64,000 nucleotides of DNA, from NCBI GenBank assembly GCA_964630775.1, contig CAZVYY010000023.1:1-64000 (forward strand), read 5' to 3'. This DNA is from Anaeroglomus sp964630775. Lineage in GTDB: Bacteria; Planctomycetota; Phycisphaerae; Sedimentisphaerales; Anaerohalosphaeraceae. The translations under genes and the position numbers were made by a program. This document shows positions 35,447 through 44,108 of the stretch, piece after piece (the first letter of the stretch is position 1; the number at the start of each line of letters is the position of its first letter). Under the pieces are notes generated by a model. The model was not told the origin of the DNA and searched no databases. It worked only from the letters and a program-made list of their open reading frames with translations.

Positions 35447-37425
35447 AATGAACCCTTCGTTTTTCTGTACACCATATCTGATACCGGCGGCTCAATCAGC
35501 CGCTGCTCATAAAACAGCTTCGACAGCAGCCATAACTCGCCGACCGCAATAAACAGCGCCACCGGCATCATCGCCAGCCCGCCGTAGTCATGAAAGGCCT
35601 TTTCCCATTGCTGGCTGGTAATCATCGTAAAGGCAATCGAGGTCACCGCAAGCCGCAGCGTGTTGCACAGCAGCGCAATCGGGATACTCGACACCAGCAA
35701 AATCAGCTTTACAAACCGCGACCGTTCGGAAATCAAAACCACCAGCGCCGAGACCACAATAAACGCCGTCAGCATCCGAAGCCCGTTACAGGCCTCGGCC
35801 ACCGCAACCATCGTACCATTCAGATTAATCACATTGCCTTCGCGCATGACATTGAATCCAGCCGTCTCCAGCACAAATACCGCCGACGTCGTCGCCCATT
35901 CCTGCAGCGGTTCTGCCACATAACTCTGAACCCGGTTCGGCAGCGGCAGCATCAAAAACAAAAACAGCATAACCGACCATATCTGCAGCATCACCCGGTA
36001 CCCCAGAATCAGCAGACACAGTGCAATCACCGTCAAAATCATCGAAATATTTTCCAGTGAGCCAAACATATAATACAGGCCGAAAAAACGGACGCCCTGG
36101 GCAAACAGCAGCAGCCCGACACCCGACCAGATCGCCGGATAGAACCCGCTGTTCAGCACACGTTTGCGGCGCATCCATACCACCACAACCGCCAGTATCG
36201 GAACCAGCATCCCGCTGGAATACTCGTCACTGCTGATCCACATCTTCCATAAATCCCGCAGTGTCGGCACAGCATACGCTCCCAGCAGACAGCAGATCAA
36301 GGCGATCGCACCAGCAACCAGCGTCCTTTTGCCGTAAGGAGCCGCAAGGTACTCAGCCAAAGTTTTTTTCGGCCTGTTCCCCAGCCAACTGAATCGGTTA
36401 ATCTGCCCCGCACACCAGTTCAGCAGGCGACCCGAACATCCGTCTTCCTGAACAACCAGCTTTTCCTGATATGACGAGTCCGATTTGACTACCTTATTCG
36501 AATCCACAAGACTCCTTTCAATCAGAGACCCCGGTCCAATTTGTGCACCTTCCCATATCACACTCTGGTCGATTATGGCACCCGCACCAACTCTGCTTCC
36601 CCGCCCAATCACAGTCGGCCCGATAATAACTGCATGATCTTCAATACAGACATCATCACCGACAATTACAGGCCCGATAATTCGACTCGTCGGTGAAATG
36701 CTGACATTGACGCCGATATTCACTCCCGGCCACGCGCGTCCGTCTTTGTCCCGCCCTGTTTGATTCGGCTTTGCTGTCCGCCCGATAAACCGAGTCACAA
36801 CCTCCACATATTCCGCCCAGTTCCGGTAACTCCGACTCGAACCATTCAGCAATCCCGCACAAATCGTCCTGCCCGCCTGAACAAGCTGCGGAATCAAGCC
36901 TTCTTTCAATTCGCAATAGCCTGTTTCAGGTATAAATCCCACAATCGATTTCTCACACAGATAAAGCGGCGCCGACCTGCCCGGTGATTGACCATCATCC
37001 TTCGGGCAAAAGAATACAGTCATCTCGGAATCGCGCGCACAATGTTGAGCTATCAAGTCGTGAATGTTGGGAACCGGAACAAACATGGTTTGAAATACGA
37101 TCAATAGCTCATCCTCGCCATCCCGCAACACATCCTTCAAGCATCCCGCCGTCCCCCTCGGCAAGGTCTCCGATTGATATTCTACCTCCAGCGACGCAGG
37201 CAGGTTCATCACATTTTGGATATCCTGCCCCGGTTCCTCACTGCAAATCACAAATCGACGAAATCCCTGTTCGGAAATCGCTTCAATCATGTATTGGAGA
37301 GCAGGCTTGTCGATTACCGGCCAAAGCGCACGATTCATCCGCGTCGCCAGCGGACATCGACCAAAGTCCCTCGCGCCAACAAGGATCACTACCTTCACCT
37401 GTTCGTTTGTGTAGGTCTTAGACAA
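35443..37425 (-). CDS. exosortase fused to degenerate nucleotidyltransferase and left-handed beta-helix
   Basis: 660 residues. Residues ~1-225 have a nucleotidyltransferase fold (VKVVILVGARDFGRCPLATR, LWPVIDKPALQYMIEAI), but the G-x-G-T-R-L signature is lost (DFGRCPL) and the activating Lys of PKxLxPV is Arg. Residues ~238-310 are hexapeptide repeats (IGVNVSISPTSRIIGPVIVG). Residues ~366-640 are an exosortase with about eight helices and the complete triad Cys546 (VAEACNGLR), Arg591 (CNTLRL) and His612 (AFHDYGG). Exosortases cleave PEP-CTERM tags; a PEP-CTERM protein is encoded at 53451-54137. Alternative reading as two genes is excluded because the frame is continuous. Confidence 0.88.
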   Translation of the reverse strand: MSKTYTNEQVKVVILVGARDFGRCPLATRMNRALWPVIDKPALQYMIEAISEQGFRRFVICSEEPGQDIQNVMNLPASLEVEYQSETLPRGTAGCLKDVLRDGEDELLIVFQTMFVPVPNIHDLIAQHCARDSEMTVFFCPKDDGQSPGRSAPLYLCEKSIVGFIPETGYCELKEGLIPQLVQAGRTICAGLLNGSSRSYRNWAEYVEVVTRFIGRTAKPNQTGRDKDGRAWPGVNIGVNVSISPTSRIIGPVIVGDDVCIEDHAVIIGPTVIGRGSRVGAGAIIDQSVIWEGAQIGPGSLIERSLVDSNKVVKSDSSYQEKLVVQEDGCSGRLLNWCAGQINRFSWLGNRPKKTLAEYLAAPYGKRTLVAGAIALICCLLGAYAVPTLRDLWKMWISSDEYSSGMLVPILAVVVVWMRRKRVLNSGFYPAIWSGVGLLLFAQGVRFFGLYYMFGSLENISMILTVIALCLLILGYRVMLQIWSVMLFLFLMLPLPNRVQSYVAEPLQEWATTSAVFVLETAGFNVMREGNVINLNGTMVAVAEACNGLRMLTAFIVVSALVVLISERSRFVKLILLVSSIPIALLCNTLRLAVTSIAFTMITSQQWEKAFHDYGGLAMMPVALFIAVGELWLLSKLFYEQRLIEPPVSDMVYRKTKGSL

Positions 37426-37524
37426 TCATGCTCCAAATTTATATTGATCCGACTTGAAATTTTCCGTTTCGTCGCGGCTAAGTACAGCAGCTTCAACCAC
37501 GTGCTTCTTTTGCTCGCGGAATAA

Positions 37525-38505
37525 TCATACCCGTTGGGTATATAATCGCCGCTTGATATCCTGAATCACCAGTTCAAGCGTCTTTTCCAGACCAAACTCC
37601 GGCCGGTAGCCAATCGCTTCCTGAATACGTTTCAAGCTCGGTACACGACGTATCATGTCGTCAAAGGGCTTACCGTACGCCTGCTCATAAGACAGAAACT
37701 TTTTTTCACTCCGACTGCCAGTCAGTCCGATAACCATATCGGCAAGCTGGTCAATCGTGATTTCCCGATCCGTGCCCAGATTAAATACACGCCCCGCCGT
37801 ATCCGGATTAACCATTAATTGCCCCAGGGCGCGGACCACATCATGGACACAACAGAAACATCGGCTTTGCTGGCCGGTGCCATAAATCTCAATCGGCTCA
37901 TTTTTTAAGGCTTTTTCAACAAATCTGGGCACAACCATTCCATATTGTCCGGTTTGCCGCGGCCCCACCGTGTTAAACAGCCGGACAATTACCGCCTCCA
38001 GCCCATATTGCTGGTGATACGCCAGGGCCAGAAATTCATCAATCGCCTTGCTGCACGCGTATGACCACCGGCTGAAACGAGTACTGCCCAGGACCGTATC
38101 ATCGTCTTCGTAAAAGGGAATCGCCTCGCTTTTGCCATAAACCTCGCTGGTGGAAGCTATCAGGACCTTTTTGCGGAATTTGTTGGCCACCGCCAGCACC
38201 ACCTCGGTGCCGTGGATATTGGTTTCAATGGTATGTACCGGCTGCTCGACAATCAGTTTGACCCCCACCGCCGCCGCCAGATGAAATATGCTGTCGCACT
38301 GCGGCACCAGCACATGCAGCGTCTGGCTGTTGCGGACATCCTCCTGCACAAAACTGAATCCCTTGCGATTCAGCAGATGACGTATATTGCCCAGACTTCC
38401 CGTACTGAGATTATCCAGGGCAATCACCGAATGCCCCTGCTCCAGTAAATGCTCTGCCAGATGAGACCCGATAAAACCTGCACCGCCTGTAATGAGAATG
38501 TTCAT
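37525..38505 (-). CDS. NAD-dependent sugar epimerase/dehydratase (extended SDR)
   Basis: 326 residues. Rossmann motif TGGAGFIGSHLAEHLL, catalytic Thr/Ser region STSEVYG, and the YxxxK pair in WSYACSKAIDEF. The overall pattern (DNLSTGSLGNIRHLL, RLFNTVGPRQTGQYGMVVPR) is closest to UDP-glucuronate decarboxylase or UDP-glucose epimerase-type enzymes acting on nucleotide sugars. It would supply an activated sugar to the adjacent polysaccharide locus. It lies 99 bases upstream of the exosortase gene on the same strand. Exact substrate cannot be read from the sequence. Confidence 0.85.
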   Translation of the reverse strand: MNILITGGAGFIGSHLAEHLLEQGHSVIALDNLSTGSLGNIRHLLNRKGFSFVQEDVRNSQTLHVLVPQCDSIFHLAAAVGVKLIVEQPVHTIETNIHGTEVVLAVANKFRKKVLIASTSEVYGKSEAIPFYEDDDTVLGSTRFSRWSYACSKAIDEFLALAYHQQYGLEAVIVRLFNTVGPRQTGQYGMVVPRFVEKALKNEPIEIYGTGQQSRCFCCVHDVVRALGQLMVNPDTAGRVFNLGTDREITIDQLADMVIGLTGSRSEKKFLSYEQAYGKPFDDMIRRVPSLKRIQEAIGYRPEFGLEKTLELVIQDIKRRLYTQRV

Positions 38506-39449
38506 ATCGCCTACTGCCGTATCCTAAGGTTTACGTCTGCTGCTATTTCTCAGTTGCCCCGTGATAGCAGCCCCTCCTGCCAGACAGGACAACGACCATA
38601 TTACCTATTTCACCATACCGCGAAAGCAGCTCAAGCCTCCGCGCTTGAGGTCAATTCGATACCGAAGGCATTCTACTGATATTTCCTTGCAGCATAAAAT
38701 ACCCATCGGGTATATCGGCTAATTGTACACCCTTTTTATGAACAATCCAGTCTTATTCATAAACCTCAAGCCCCCTTGTTAATCTGCCCAATTTGCAGGG
38801 ATATTAAGAAATTTGCCATTAATGCGCGGTTTTGCTTGTCTTTGGAACGTGTACAACTCAAATCTCAAACTTTCCCAAGAACTCCCTCAATCGATAATCC
38901 GCATATCATAAATCATCGATTCAATCCCCCCACGCTCTGACAGATAATATTTTCGCTCCACACTTGTCATTCCCGCGGAGGCGGGAATCCATTCGTTTTG
39001 AATTTGCTGTTCTTATAATTTGTTTCGAATTTCGTACTTCGGATTTTGAATTTATCCCTTCCTGTATTTTTGTATTCATGTATCCCTACATTCCTCTCCC
39101 TTGTGGCCGCCCAACATGTATTCTTGTATTCCTGTACACCTGTATTCTTGATTTTCGACCCGACAGGGTCAAATCCGAACAACGCCGTAGGGCGCGACCT
39201 GCCGGTCGCCCTTTTCGCTCATTCCCGCCCCGACCCCGCATGGGGTCGAATGAATCCATATTGTAGCCCAAGCCTCCGCGCTTGGGGTCATTCCGCCTCG
39301 CCGCAGGCGAATCCAATCCCCAATTCAATTGGAACACCTTCGGCAAAGCTCAAATACCGGCAAGCCCAGAGGCTCGCCCTACATTCCTAAGTGCCCTTGG
39401 GACAGTTACTATTTGCTTTGCATTTTATGCTCATAATAGAAAACTGCCC
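38506..39449. repeat. non-coding region with dispersed palindromic repeats
   Basis: No credible gene in ~940 bases. It holds several short palindromes: a CATTCCCGCGGAGGCGGGAAT type hairpin near 38968-38989, CGACCCCGCATGGGGTCG near 39230-39248, and two copies of a ~30-base element centred on AAGCCTCCGCGCTTG (38628-38657 and 39265-39294). A degenerate pyrimidine-rich TGTATTCTTGTATTCCTG run lies at 39060-39150. Related copies recur near 40.9 kb. Confidence 0.65.
39166..39211 (+). repeat. 46-base dispersed repeat, copy 1
   Basis: GGGTCAAATCCGAAC... through a CGACCTGCCGGTCG hairpin to CCC. Copy 2 lies inverted at 40941-40986 with about six mismatches by eye. The hairpin core is the perfect palindromic pair CGACC/GGTCG. 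Confidence 0.7.
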
Positions 39450-39791
39450 CTATTTATCTGCATAGTTAAAAAACACATTCAACAAACAAACGCCATCTTT
39501 AATGTGACCAGGATATTGATCTGAAATTATGTATTCATCATCAGGGTCACCATAGAATTTATTGGTGTCTGCAATGTTATTTAAAAAAGCAATTTTTCCC
39601 GTTTCTCCAAAATTTTTATCAAGTTCAAGAAGGCATTCAACAACAAATTGATCTTTAATTTTCCAATACGGTTTGACATGCAGTTTCTTTATAAGCAAAA
39701 TATCCTGCCTAATAGGTTCCAAAATTTCCAGAAGCAAATCTTTGGCTTTTTGTTCATTTTCTACATTAGTAAATAACCTCACAAATAACAT
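39450..39791 (-). CDS. putative immunity protein for the Rhs toxin
   Basis: 113 residues, acidic, no signal peptide or membrane segment. I do not recognise the family. It starts 17 bases after the Rhs-toxin stop codon on the same strand, the standard place for an immunity gene, and is markedly more AT-rich than the surrounding genome. Role is inferred from position. Confidence 0.6.
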   Translation of the reverse strand: MLFVRLFTNVENEQKAKDLLLEILEPIRQDILLIKKLHVKPYWKIKDQFVVECLLELDKNFGETGKIAFLNNIADTNKFYGDPDDEYIISDQYPGHIKDGVCLLNVFFNYADK

Positions 39792-39808
39792 TCTATTTCC
39801 TTATATAA

Positions 39809-40537
39809 TCAATGTGTAACTTTTCCATCCATGGAAACATTCACGTGACTTCCTTCTCTGCTTAACCAACCAATACTCTCTTTGCCTTCTCGAGATAACT
39901 GAACATCCCATTCAAAGGGTTCCCCCTTAGTTCTTGAAGGGCCTTTCTTCCAAATATTACCAAATTTGTCAACATAACCACCATCTTTAGTTGTTAACTT
40001 ATTAGTTCCTTCTGGAGGTACGAAACGAATCTTACCCTCTGTTGGCAGTCCTTTCTTCTTAATAGCGGATTTTAATCCTTTTTCCACCCCCTCAGTTGCG
40101 CACTCTTTTGCACCCTCCGCCAAGTTTTTCTTAGCATTATCCCATACCGCATCTAAGCCAACTTTCCCTTGAGGTATACTTAGGCCCGTTTTAGCACCAG
40201 CCTGCATTCCCTCGCCAGCAAGAGAAGCATCGCCATCGCTTACATAAAGCTTATCAACGGCTTGATCAATAACTTCTTCTTTTACAGTCTGTACGACATC
40301 ATCATCTGCCCAAAAAGCTCTGAAGAAATCGACAACAAAATTTCCTGTATAGTCTTGTCGAAGCCCCCACGGATCAATCCAGTTGACCGGATTATTTCCG
40401 CAGTACTGATAGAGATTCATGCTGTCGGCATAGCCGATGGGGTCGGGCTGGAGGAAGCGGCCCAGCGCCGGGCTGTACATTCGGGCGCGATAGGAATACA
40501 GGTCGGTTTCCGAGTCATATTCCCGGCCGGTAAACAT
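39809..40537 (-). CDS. orphan Rhs core tip with C-terminal toxin domain (polymorphic toxin type 17-like)
   Basis: 242 residues from the ATG; the frame stays open upstream to 40648. Residues 1-60 are the Rhs-associated core end (YDSETDLYSYRARMYSPALG, RFLQPDPIGYADSMNLYQYC, NNPVNWIDPWGL). The ~180-residue variable C-terminus ends with YVDKFGNIWKKGPSRTKG, EWDVQLSREG and GSHVNVSMDGKVTH, which I associate with polymorphic toxin type 17 (Ntox17). The long upstream YD-repeat barrel is missing, so this is a detached tip. The toxin half is AT-rich. Activity of the toxin class is not known to me. Confidence 0.72.
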   Translation of the reverse strand: MFTGREYDSETDLYSYRARMYSPALGRFLQPDPIGYADSMNLYQYCGNNPVNWIDPWGLRQDYTGNFVVDFFRAFWADDDVVQTVKEEVIDQAVDKLYVSDGDASLAGEGMQAGAKTGLSIPQGKVGLDAVWDNAKKNLAEGAKECATEGVEKGLKSAIKKKGLPTEGKIRFVPPEGTNKLTTKDGGYVDKFGNIWKKGPSRTKGEPFEWDVQLSREGKESIGWLSREGSHVNVSMDGKVTH

Positions 40538-40645
40538 AAACCGGTTGCCATACCCAGAGGCTGCTGCGGGCGTCCCATCCGGCGTCAGCCAGTTGCCGTC
40601 CGGCCCGGCGGTCGTATTGATCTTAGTCCGGCCAAAGGCATCATA

Positions 40646-40740
40646 TACTTAACAAGTATCCTTTTGCCGCGAGGATGGCCGAAGCATACATGAAGCCCTA
40701 CATAGCCGCGACTCGGGCGGACAATTTCATCCAGGATCAG
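40646..40740 (-). mobile_element. 95-base insertion within the Rhs core, flanked by TATG
   Basis: The Rhs frame reads ...NNAIIEAYCYADPG-stop above this segment and resumes as YDAFGRTKINT below it. Removing 40646-40740 plus one TATG restores E-A-Y-C-Y-D-A-F-G-R, the normal Rhs junction. TATG occurs at both edges (40642-40645 and 40741-40744), like a 4-base target duplication. The total gain is 99 bases, so the frame is kept but two stops (TGA, TAA) are introduced. No transposase is encoded. Confidence 0.6.
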
Positions 40741-40882
40741 CATAACAATATGCCTCGATAATCGCATTATTCGCATTTGAAAGAGCTGCAACGGACCCAA
40801 GGCCGTCGTAGAAGTAATAATACCAAGCCCCCGCCGCCGTGTCAATCAGGCAAATCACCTCATCGATGCCGGGGCCTGCAAT
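40741..40882 (-). pseudogene. upstream Rhs core remnant
   Basis: The minus strand encodes AGPGIDEVICLIDTAAG, then WYYYFYDGLGSVAALSNANN and AIIEAYCY, the conserved Rhs stretch that precedes YDAFGR. It ends abruptly at 40883, where a palindromic repeat copy begins, so the remaining Rhs gene has been lost there. Confidence 0.75.
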
Positions 40883-40986
40883 CAGCCCAAGCCTCCTCGC
40901 GGGAAGGTCTCATAACGGCGGGCAGGTACGGGATAACGGTGGGCGACCGGCAGGTCGTGCCCTGCGGGGCTATTCGGATTTGATCC
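40883..40986. repeat. dispersed palindromic repeats, copies bordering the Rhs remnant
   Basis: A degenerate CAGCCCAAGCCTCCTCGCGGG copy (40883-40903) is followed by the inverted second copy (40941-40986) of the 46-base element at 39166-39211. Together they border the Rhs-toxin-immunity patch on its 5' side. Confidence 0.6.
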
Positions 40987-41090
40987 TATCCATTTCACAT
41001 TTTCCTGCCCGGTTTTTTCAAAACAAAACAGCCTGGTCCAGACGGGCCAGGCTGTATTTTTTACTCAATCGCACTAATCGGCATTCGGGA

Positions 41091-43868
41091 TTATTGGTCT
41101 TTGAGCCAGACCGTGGAACCTCCTGCGCGACCCCGGCGCCGCTGCGGGTCGGGGGCACCTGTATTGCCGCCACCCACGGCATCCGGGCCGCCGAATTCGC
41201 CGCGATTGGAGCCGGCCTGCTCATCACGGTTCTGACGGGCATAGTAAGGAATGGCCATCAGCGGAGAATCGTCGGCAAAGGTACCCTTAATGACATTGAC
41301 TCCGTTGAGCAAATCCGGCTGCCACTGGAGTGTTAATTCCGCCTTGGGATCGAGCACTTTGTTGATATCCTGATCCACTCGTTCGGCACAATAAATCAGC
41401 GGCCCCACCCGCAGGGCAACCCGGCCTCGCGTGGCGGCGATTTTGTCGATGCCTTTAATACGCTGGATTTTGATCGGCAGGACCAGTTCGATCTTGTCGC
41501 CGGCTTTCCAGGTTCTGTCGATAGCCGCATAGCCTTTGGCAACAGGCGGGGTTATGGGTGTGCCGTTGACCTTGACGGACACAATGCCATCCGCATCGGG
41601 GGTGCTGGAATACAACTCGCTGACGCTGAGGTTCGGGACGCGAATTTTGACAGCGAATTTGGATTCCCTGGCGGGATTGACCGTAATCGCCACATCGCCG
41701 CTCCAGGGGTAATCGGTCTTCTGCACCATCGTGACATCGGTTCCTGCAACATCGCCGACTTTCATCGTGCTTCCGATGAACAGGTTCACATAGATGCTGT
41801 TTTTATCCTTGACATAGGTCCAGGTCGGAAGCATCAGCAGGACGCGGGGGATATTGCCGACACAGCATGGGCAGACATGCCAGGGATAGCGTCCACCGCG
41901 GGTTTCAAGCGGATTCTGGTAATAGAAGTTTTTGCCTTCCAGATCAATCGAACCCAACAGAGCATTGTAGAGGGTCTCTTCGTACAGGTCGGCATATCGG
42001 GCATCATGATAGGCCAGGTTCAGTTTGTGCTGGAAGAAAATCTCGCCGCAACTGGAACAGGACTCGCAATAGGCGTTGTGCGGCAGGGAATAATTGGGGC
42101 CGTAGCCTTCGGAGGTTTCCCCGCTGCCGACACCGCCGGTAACATAATACTTTTTATTGACGATATTGTCCCACAGGGACATGACGGCGCTCTGGTAATC
42201 CTTGTCGCCGGTCTCCACGGCTACATCGGACATCGCGGCATACGAATAGGTGGCACGCACGGCATGGCCCACCGCTTCGTACTGCTGAACGACCGGCAGA
42301 TGGCTCTGGTCATATTCGCTGCCGTCTTTGCGGCAATCGAGCAGGAATTTGGCCAGTTGGATGTATTTGTCGCCGGCCCCTTTGCCTTCCATGTCATTGA
42401 CGAATCGGCCGAAGCGGACCAGGGCAATCTCCATTTCCTGGTGGCCGTCGTACCATTCTTTCTTGGGGGCCGGGCCGAGATTGTCGCACCAGCAGTCCGC
42501 CAGTTTTTTGGCGGCCTTATACAGCCGGTCGTCGGCCTTCTCGGTCAGCATGTAATGGGCAATGGCACATTCCAGAAAATACCCTGCGACATAGCCTTCG
42601 TGATCGCCGCGATGTTCGGGCGACCAGCGTTTGCGATTGCTCAGGGTAAATGCGGTCTGAAGATAACCATCCGGCTCCTGAGCGGCCAGAATCTTGGGAA
42701 TCCAGTCTTCGAGGGTCTGCTTAATCGCCTTCTGAGCCTCGATGATTTCCTTGTCTCCCTGCGGGTCCACCATCAGGGCAACGCAGATGGATTCGATGGT
42801 ATTATAGACCCAGGCGTTTGAAAAGACATAGCCGCGGTGCGGGCCGGCAGGTTTACCGGCCAGTTTGTTGGCAGCGTCGATAAAATTATTGATGCCGCCT
42901 TCTTTGACTTCGGGATCGGATATTTTAGCGATGCAATGGGGAATCCAGTTGACAATCAGTACCTTGGCCCGGCTGTTCCACAGGGAACTATCCAGCGTAT
43001 AAGCCCCGGTATCAATCAGGCTCAGGTGCGTCGCCGGGGGAGGGGCAACCACTTTTGTGATTAGCGAAGCAGAAGCAGACAAGGTGCCCTTGGTCGCTGT
43101 CAACTGGAGGACATAGTCGCCGACTTCTGAAAAGACTGCCGTGGTTTCTGTCCGGGCGGCGTCTTCAAAGGTTACGCTGCCGGGGCCGGATTTTTTGGAC
43201 CATGCGACTTTCACATCTCCGCCTTTGCCTTGCAGGGTCTTGACATGGCCGGACAAATAGGTCTTGCCGCCCAAGACCACCACGCGATCAACGCCGGCCT
43301 GGACGGATGGCGGAAAATCCGGAGATTTGCCGGAATCATAGACCTTCCATTCCAGAATACCGGTCGAGAACGTGCCATCTGAATCCATTTCGAGTCTGAG
43401 TTTGGAGGTGGTGACTTCATCAAACGTGGTGGTATTGTACCGGTTTTCTTCGACACCCAAGCCAGAGGGATTGGGTACGGGAACAAACGATTTTCCATCC
43501 CAATACAGCAGGCGGCAGGCTTTGGGAACGCGAATGCCCTGCCGGTCCGCCCACCAGTACACATCCATTTTGTTGACGCTGACAGGCTGGCTCCAGTCAT
43601 ATTGAACCCACTGTGTCCCGGTGCGGTTCCAGTTGCCATAGGATCCGCGTCGGTTATCGAGGGAGCGTCTTGGGTCATATCCGTCATTCAGAGCGTCCAG
43701 TGAGGTATCTCCTGAAACATAGGAACTGGATGGCACTGCTACCGCTGCTAAATTCGGTGCTGCAGGGGATTGTGAGGCTGGATCGGACTCGGCACACACG
43801 ATACAACTGACCAAAAGCATGCCAATAACAAGAAATGCTTTGCTGCCGGGGAATTGACGGTGTCTCAT
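41091..43868 (-). CDS. secreted GH127 beta-L-arabinofuranosidase-like protein
   Basis: 925 residues. Signal peptide with a possible lipobox (GMLLVSC). Residues ~45-178 are a discoidin/CBM32-like domain (QWVQYDWSQPVSVNKMDVYW); ~185-275 a PKD-like Ig domain (AWSKKSGPGSVTFED); ~280-870 the GH127/DUF1680 catalytic part. The metal/catalytic set seen in HypBA1 is present: Glu602 and Cys604 (CESCSSCGE) plus Cys668-Cys669 (HVCPCCVGN). GH127 removes beta-L-arabinofuranose from plant glycans using Cys as nucleophile. The C-terminus is a low-complexity Gly/Arg-rich tail. It stands alone behind its own promoter and operator-like repeat. Confidence 0.88.
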   Translation of the reverse strand: MRHRQFPGSKAFLVIGMLLVSCIVCAESDPASQSPAAPNLAAVAVPSSSYVSGDTSLDALNDGYDPRRSLDNRRGSYGNWNRTGTQWVQYDWSQPVSVNKMDVYWWADRQGIRVPKACRLLYWDGKSFVPVPNPSGLGVEENRYNTTTFDEVTTSKLRLEMDSDGTFSTGILEWKVYDSGKSPDFPPSVQAGVDRVVVLGGKTYLSGHVKTLQGKGGDVKVAWSKKSGPGSVTFEDAARTETTAVFSEVGDYVLQLTATKGTLSASASLITKVVAPPPATHLSLIDTGAYTLDSSLWNSRAKVLIVNWIPHCIAKISDPEVKEGGINNFIDAANKLAGKPAGPHRGYVFSNAWVYNTIESICVALMVDPQGDKEIIEAQKAIKQTLEDWIPKILAAQEPDGYLQTAFTLSNRKRWSPEHRGDHEGYVAGYFLECAIAHYMLTEKADDRLYKAAKKLADCWCDNLGPAPKKEWYDGHQEMEIALVRFGRFVNDMEGKGAGDKYIQLAKFLLDCRKDGSEYDQSHLPVVQQYEAVGHAVRATYSYAAMSDVAVETGDKDYQSAVMSLWDNIVNKKYYVTGGVGSGETSEGYGPNYSLPHNAYCESCSSCGEIFFQHKLNLAYHDARYADLYEETLYNALLGSIDLEGKNFYYQNPLETRGGRYPWHVCPCCVGNIPRVLLMLPTWTYVKDKNSIYVNLFIGSTMKVGDVAGTDVTMVQKTDYPWSGDVAITVNPARESKFAVKIRVPNLSVSELYSSTPDADGIVSVKVNGTPITPPVAKGYAAIDRTWKAGDKIELVLPIKIQRIKGIDKIAATRGRVALRVGPLIYCAERVDQDINKVLDPKAELTLQWQPDLLNGVNVIKGTFADDSPLMAIPYYARQNRDEQAGSNRGEFGGPDAVGGGNTGAPDPQRRRGRAGGSTVWLKDQ

Positions 43869-43904
43869 TGAGTTCTCCTTAAATTATTATCTGTCATATA
43901 CAGT

Positions 43905-43944
43905 TATAGCATATCCGGATAGTCCCATGATAGACTATGCTATA
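43905..43944. promoter_or_regulatory. operator-like inverted repeat in the GH127 promoter
   Basis: Perfect 9-base arms TATAGCATA (43905-43913) and TATGCTATA (43936-43944), spacer 22. The distal arm overlaps the putative -10 element. This is a plausible repressor site. Confidence 0.5.
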
Positions 43945-43970
43945 CTATACTGTATTACATCTAAGGTCAA
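43942..43970 (-). promoter_or_regulatory. putative GH127 promoter
   Basis: Minus strand TTGACC (43970-43965), 17-base spacer, TAGTAT (43947-43942). Predicted start near 43935, leaving a leader of ~65 bases with AAGGAGA 5 bases before the ATG. Confidence 0.5.
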
Positions 43971-44108
43971 GAGATGATTGTAAACTATGAAAAGTTTCCT
44001 TAATTCCAGAGAATTCAATTACACCATGCTTTTATCTGCATAGCGTTCTTTTTGCACATCAAGACATATTAGACATACTTTTGCTTTAGATGATTGCAAA
44101 GGTATTTT

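Noticed and set aside
38964..39390. Several overlapping short frames on both strands
   Set aside because: They run through palindromic repeats and low-complexity TGTATTC tracts, lack ribosome sites, and encode no recognisable protein.
40585..40845. 86-residue minus-strand frame as a separate gene
   Set aside because: It crosses the Rhs remnant in the wrong frame and the 95-base insert; the Rhs frame explains the sequence better.
41877..42821. 314-residue plus-strand frame opposite GH127
   Set aside because: Antisense shadow; GH127 catalytic motifs on the minus strand are unambiguous.
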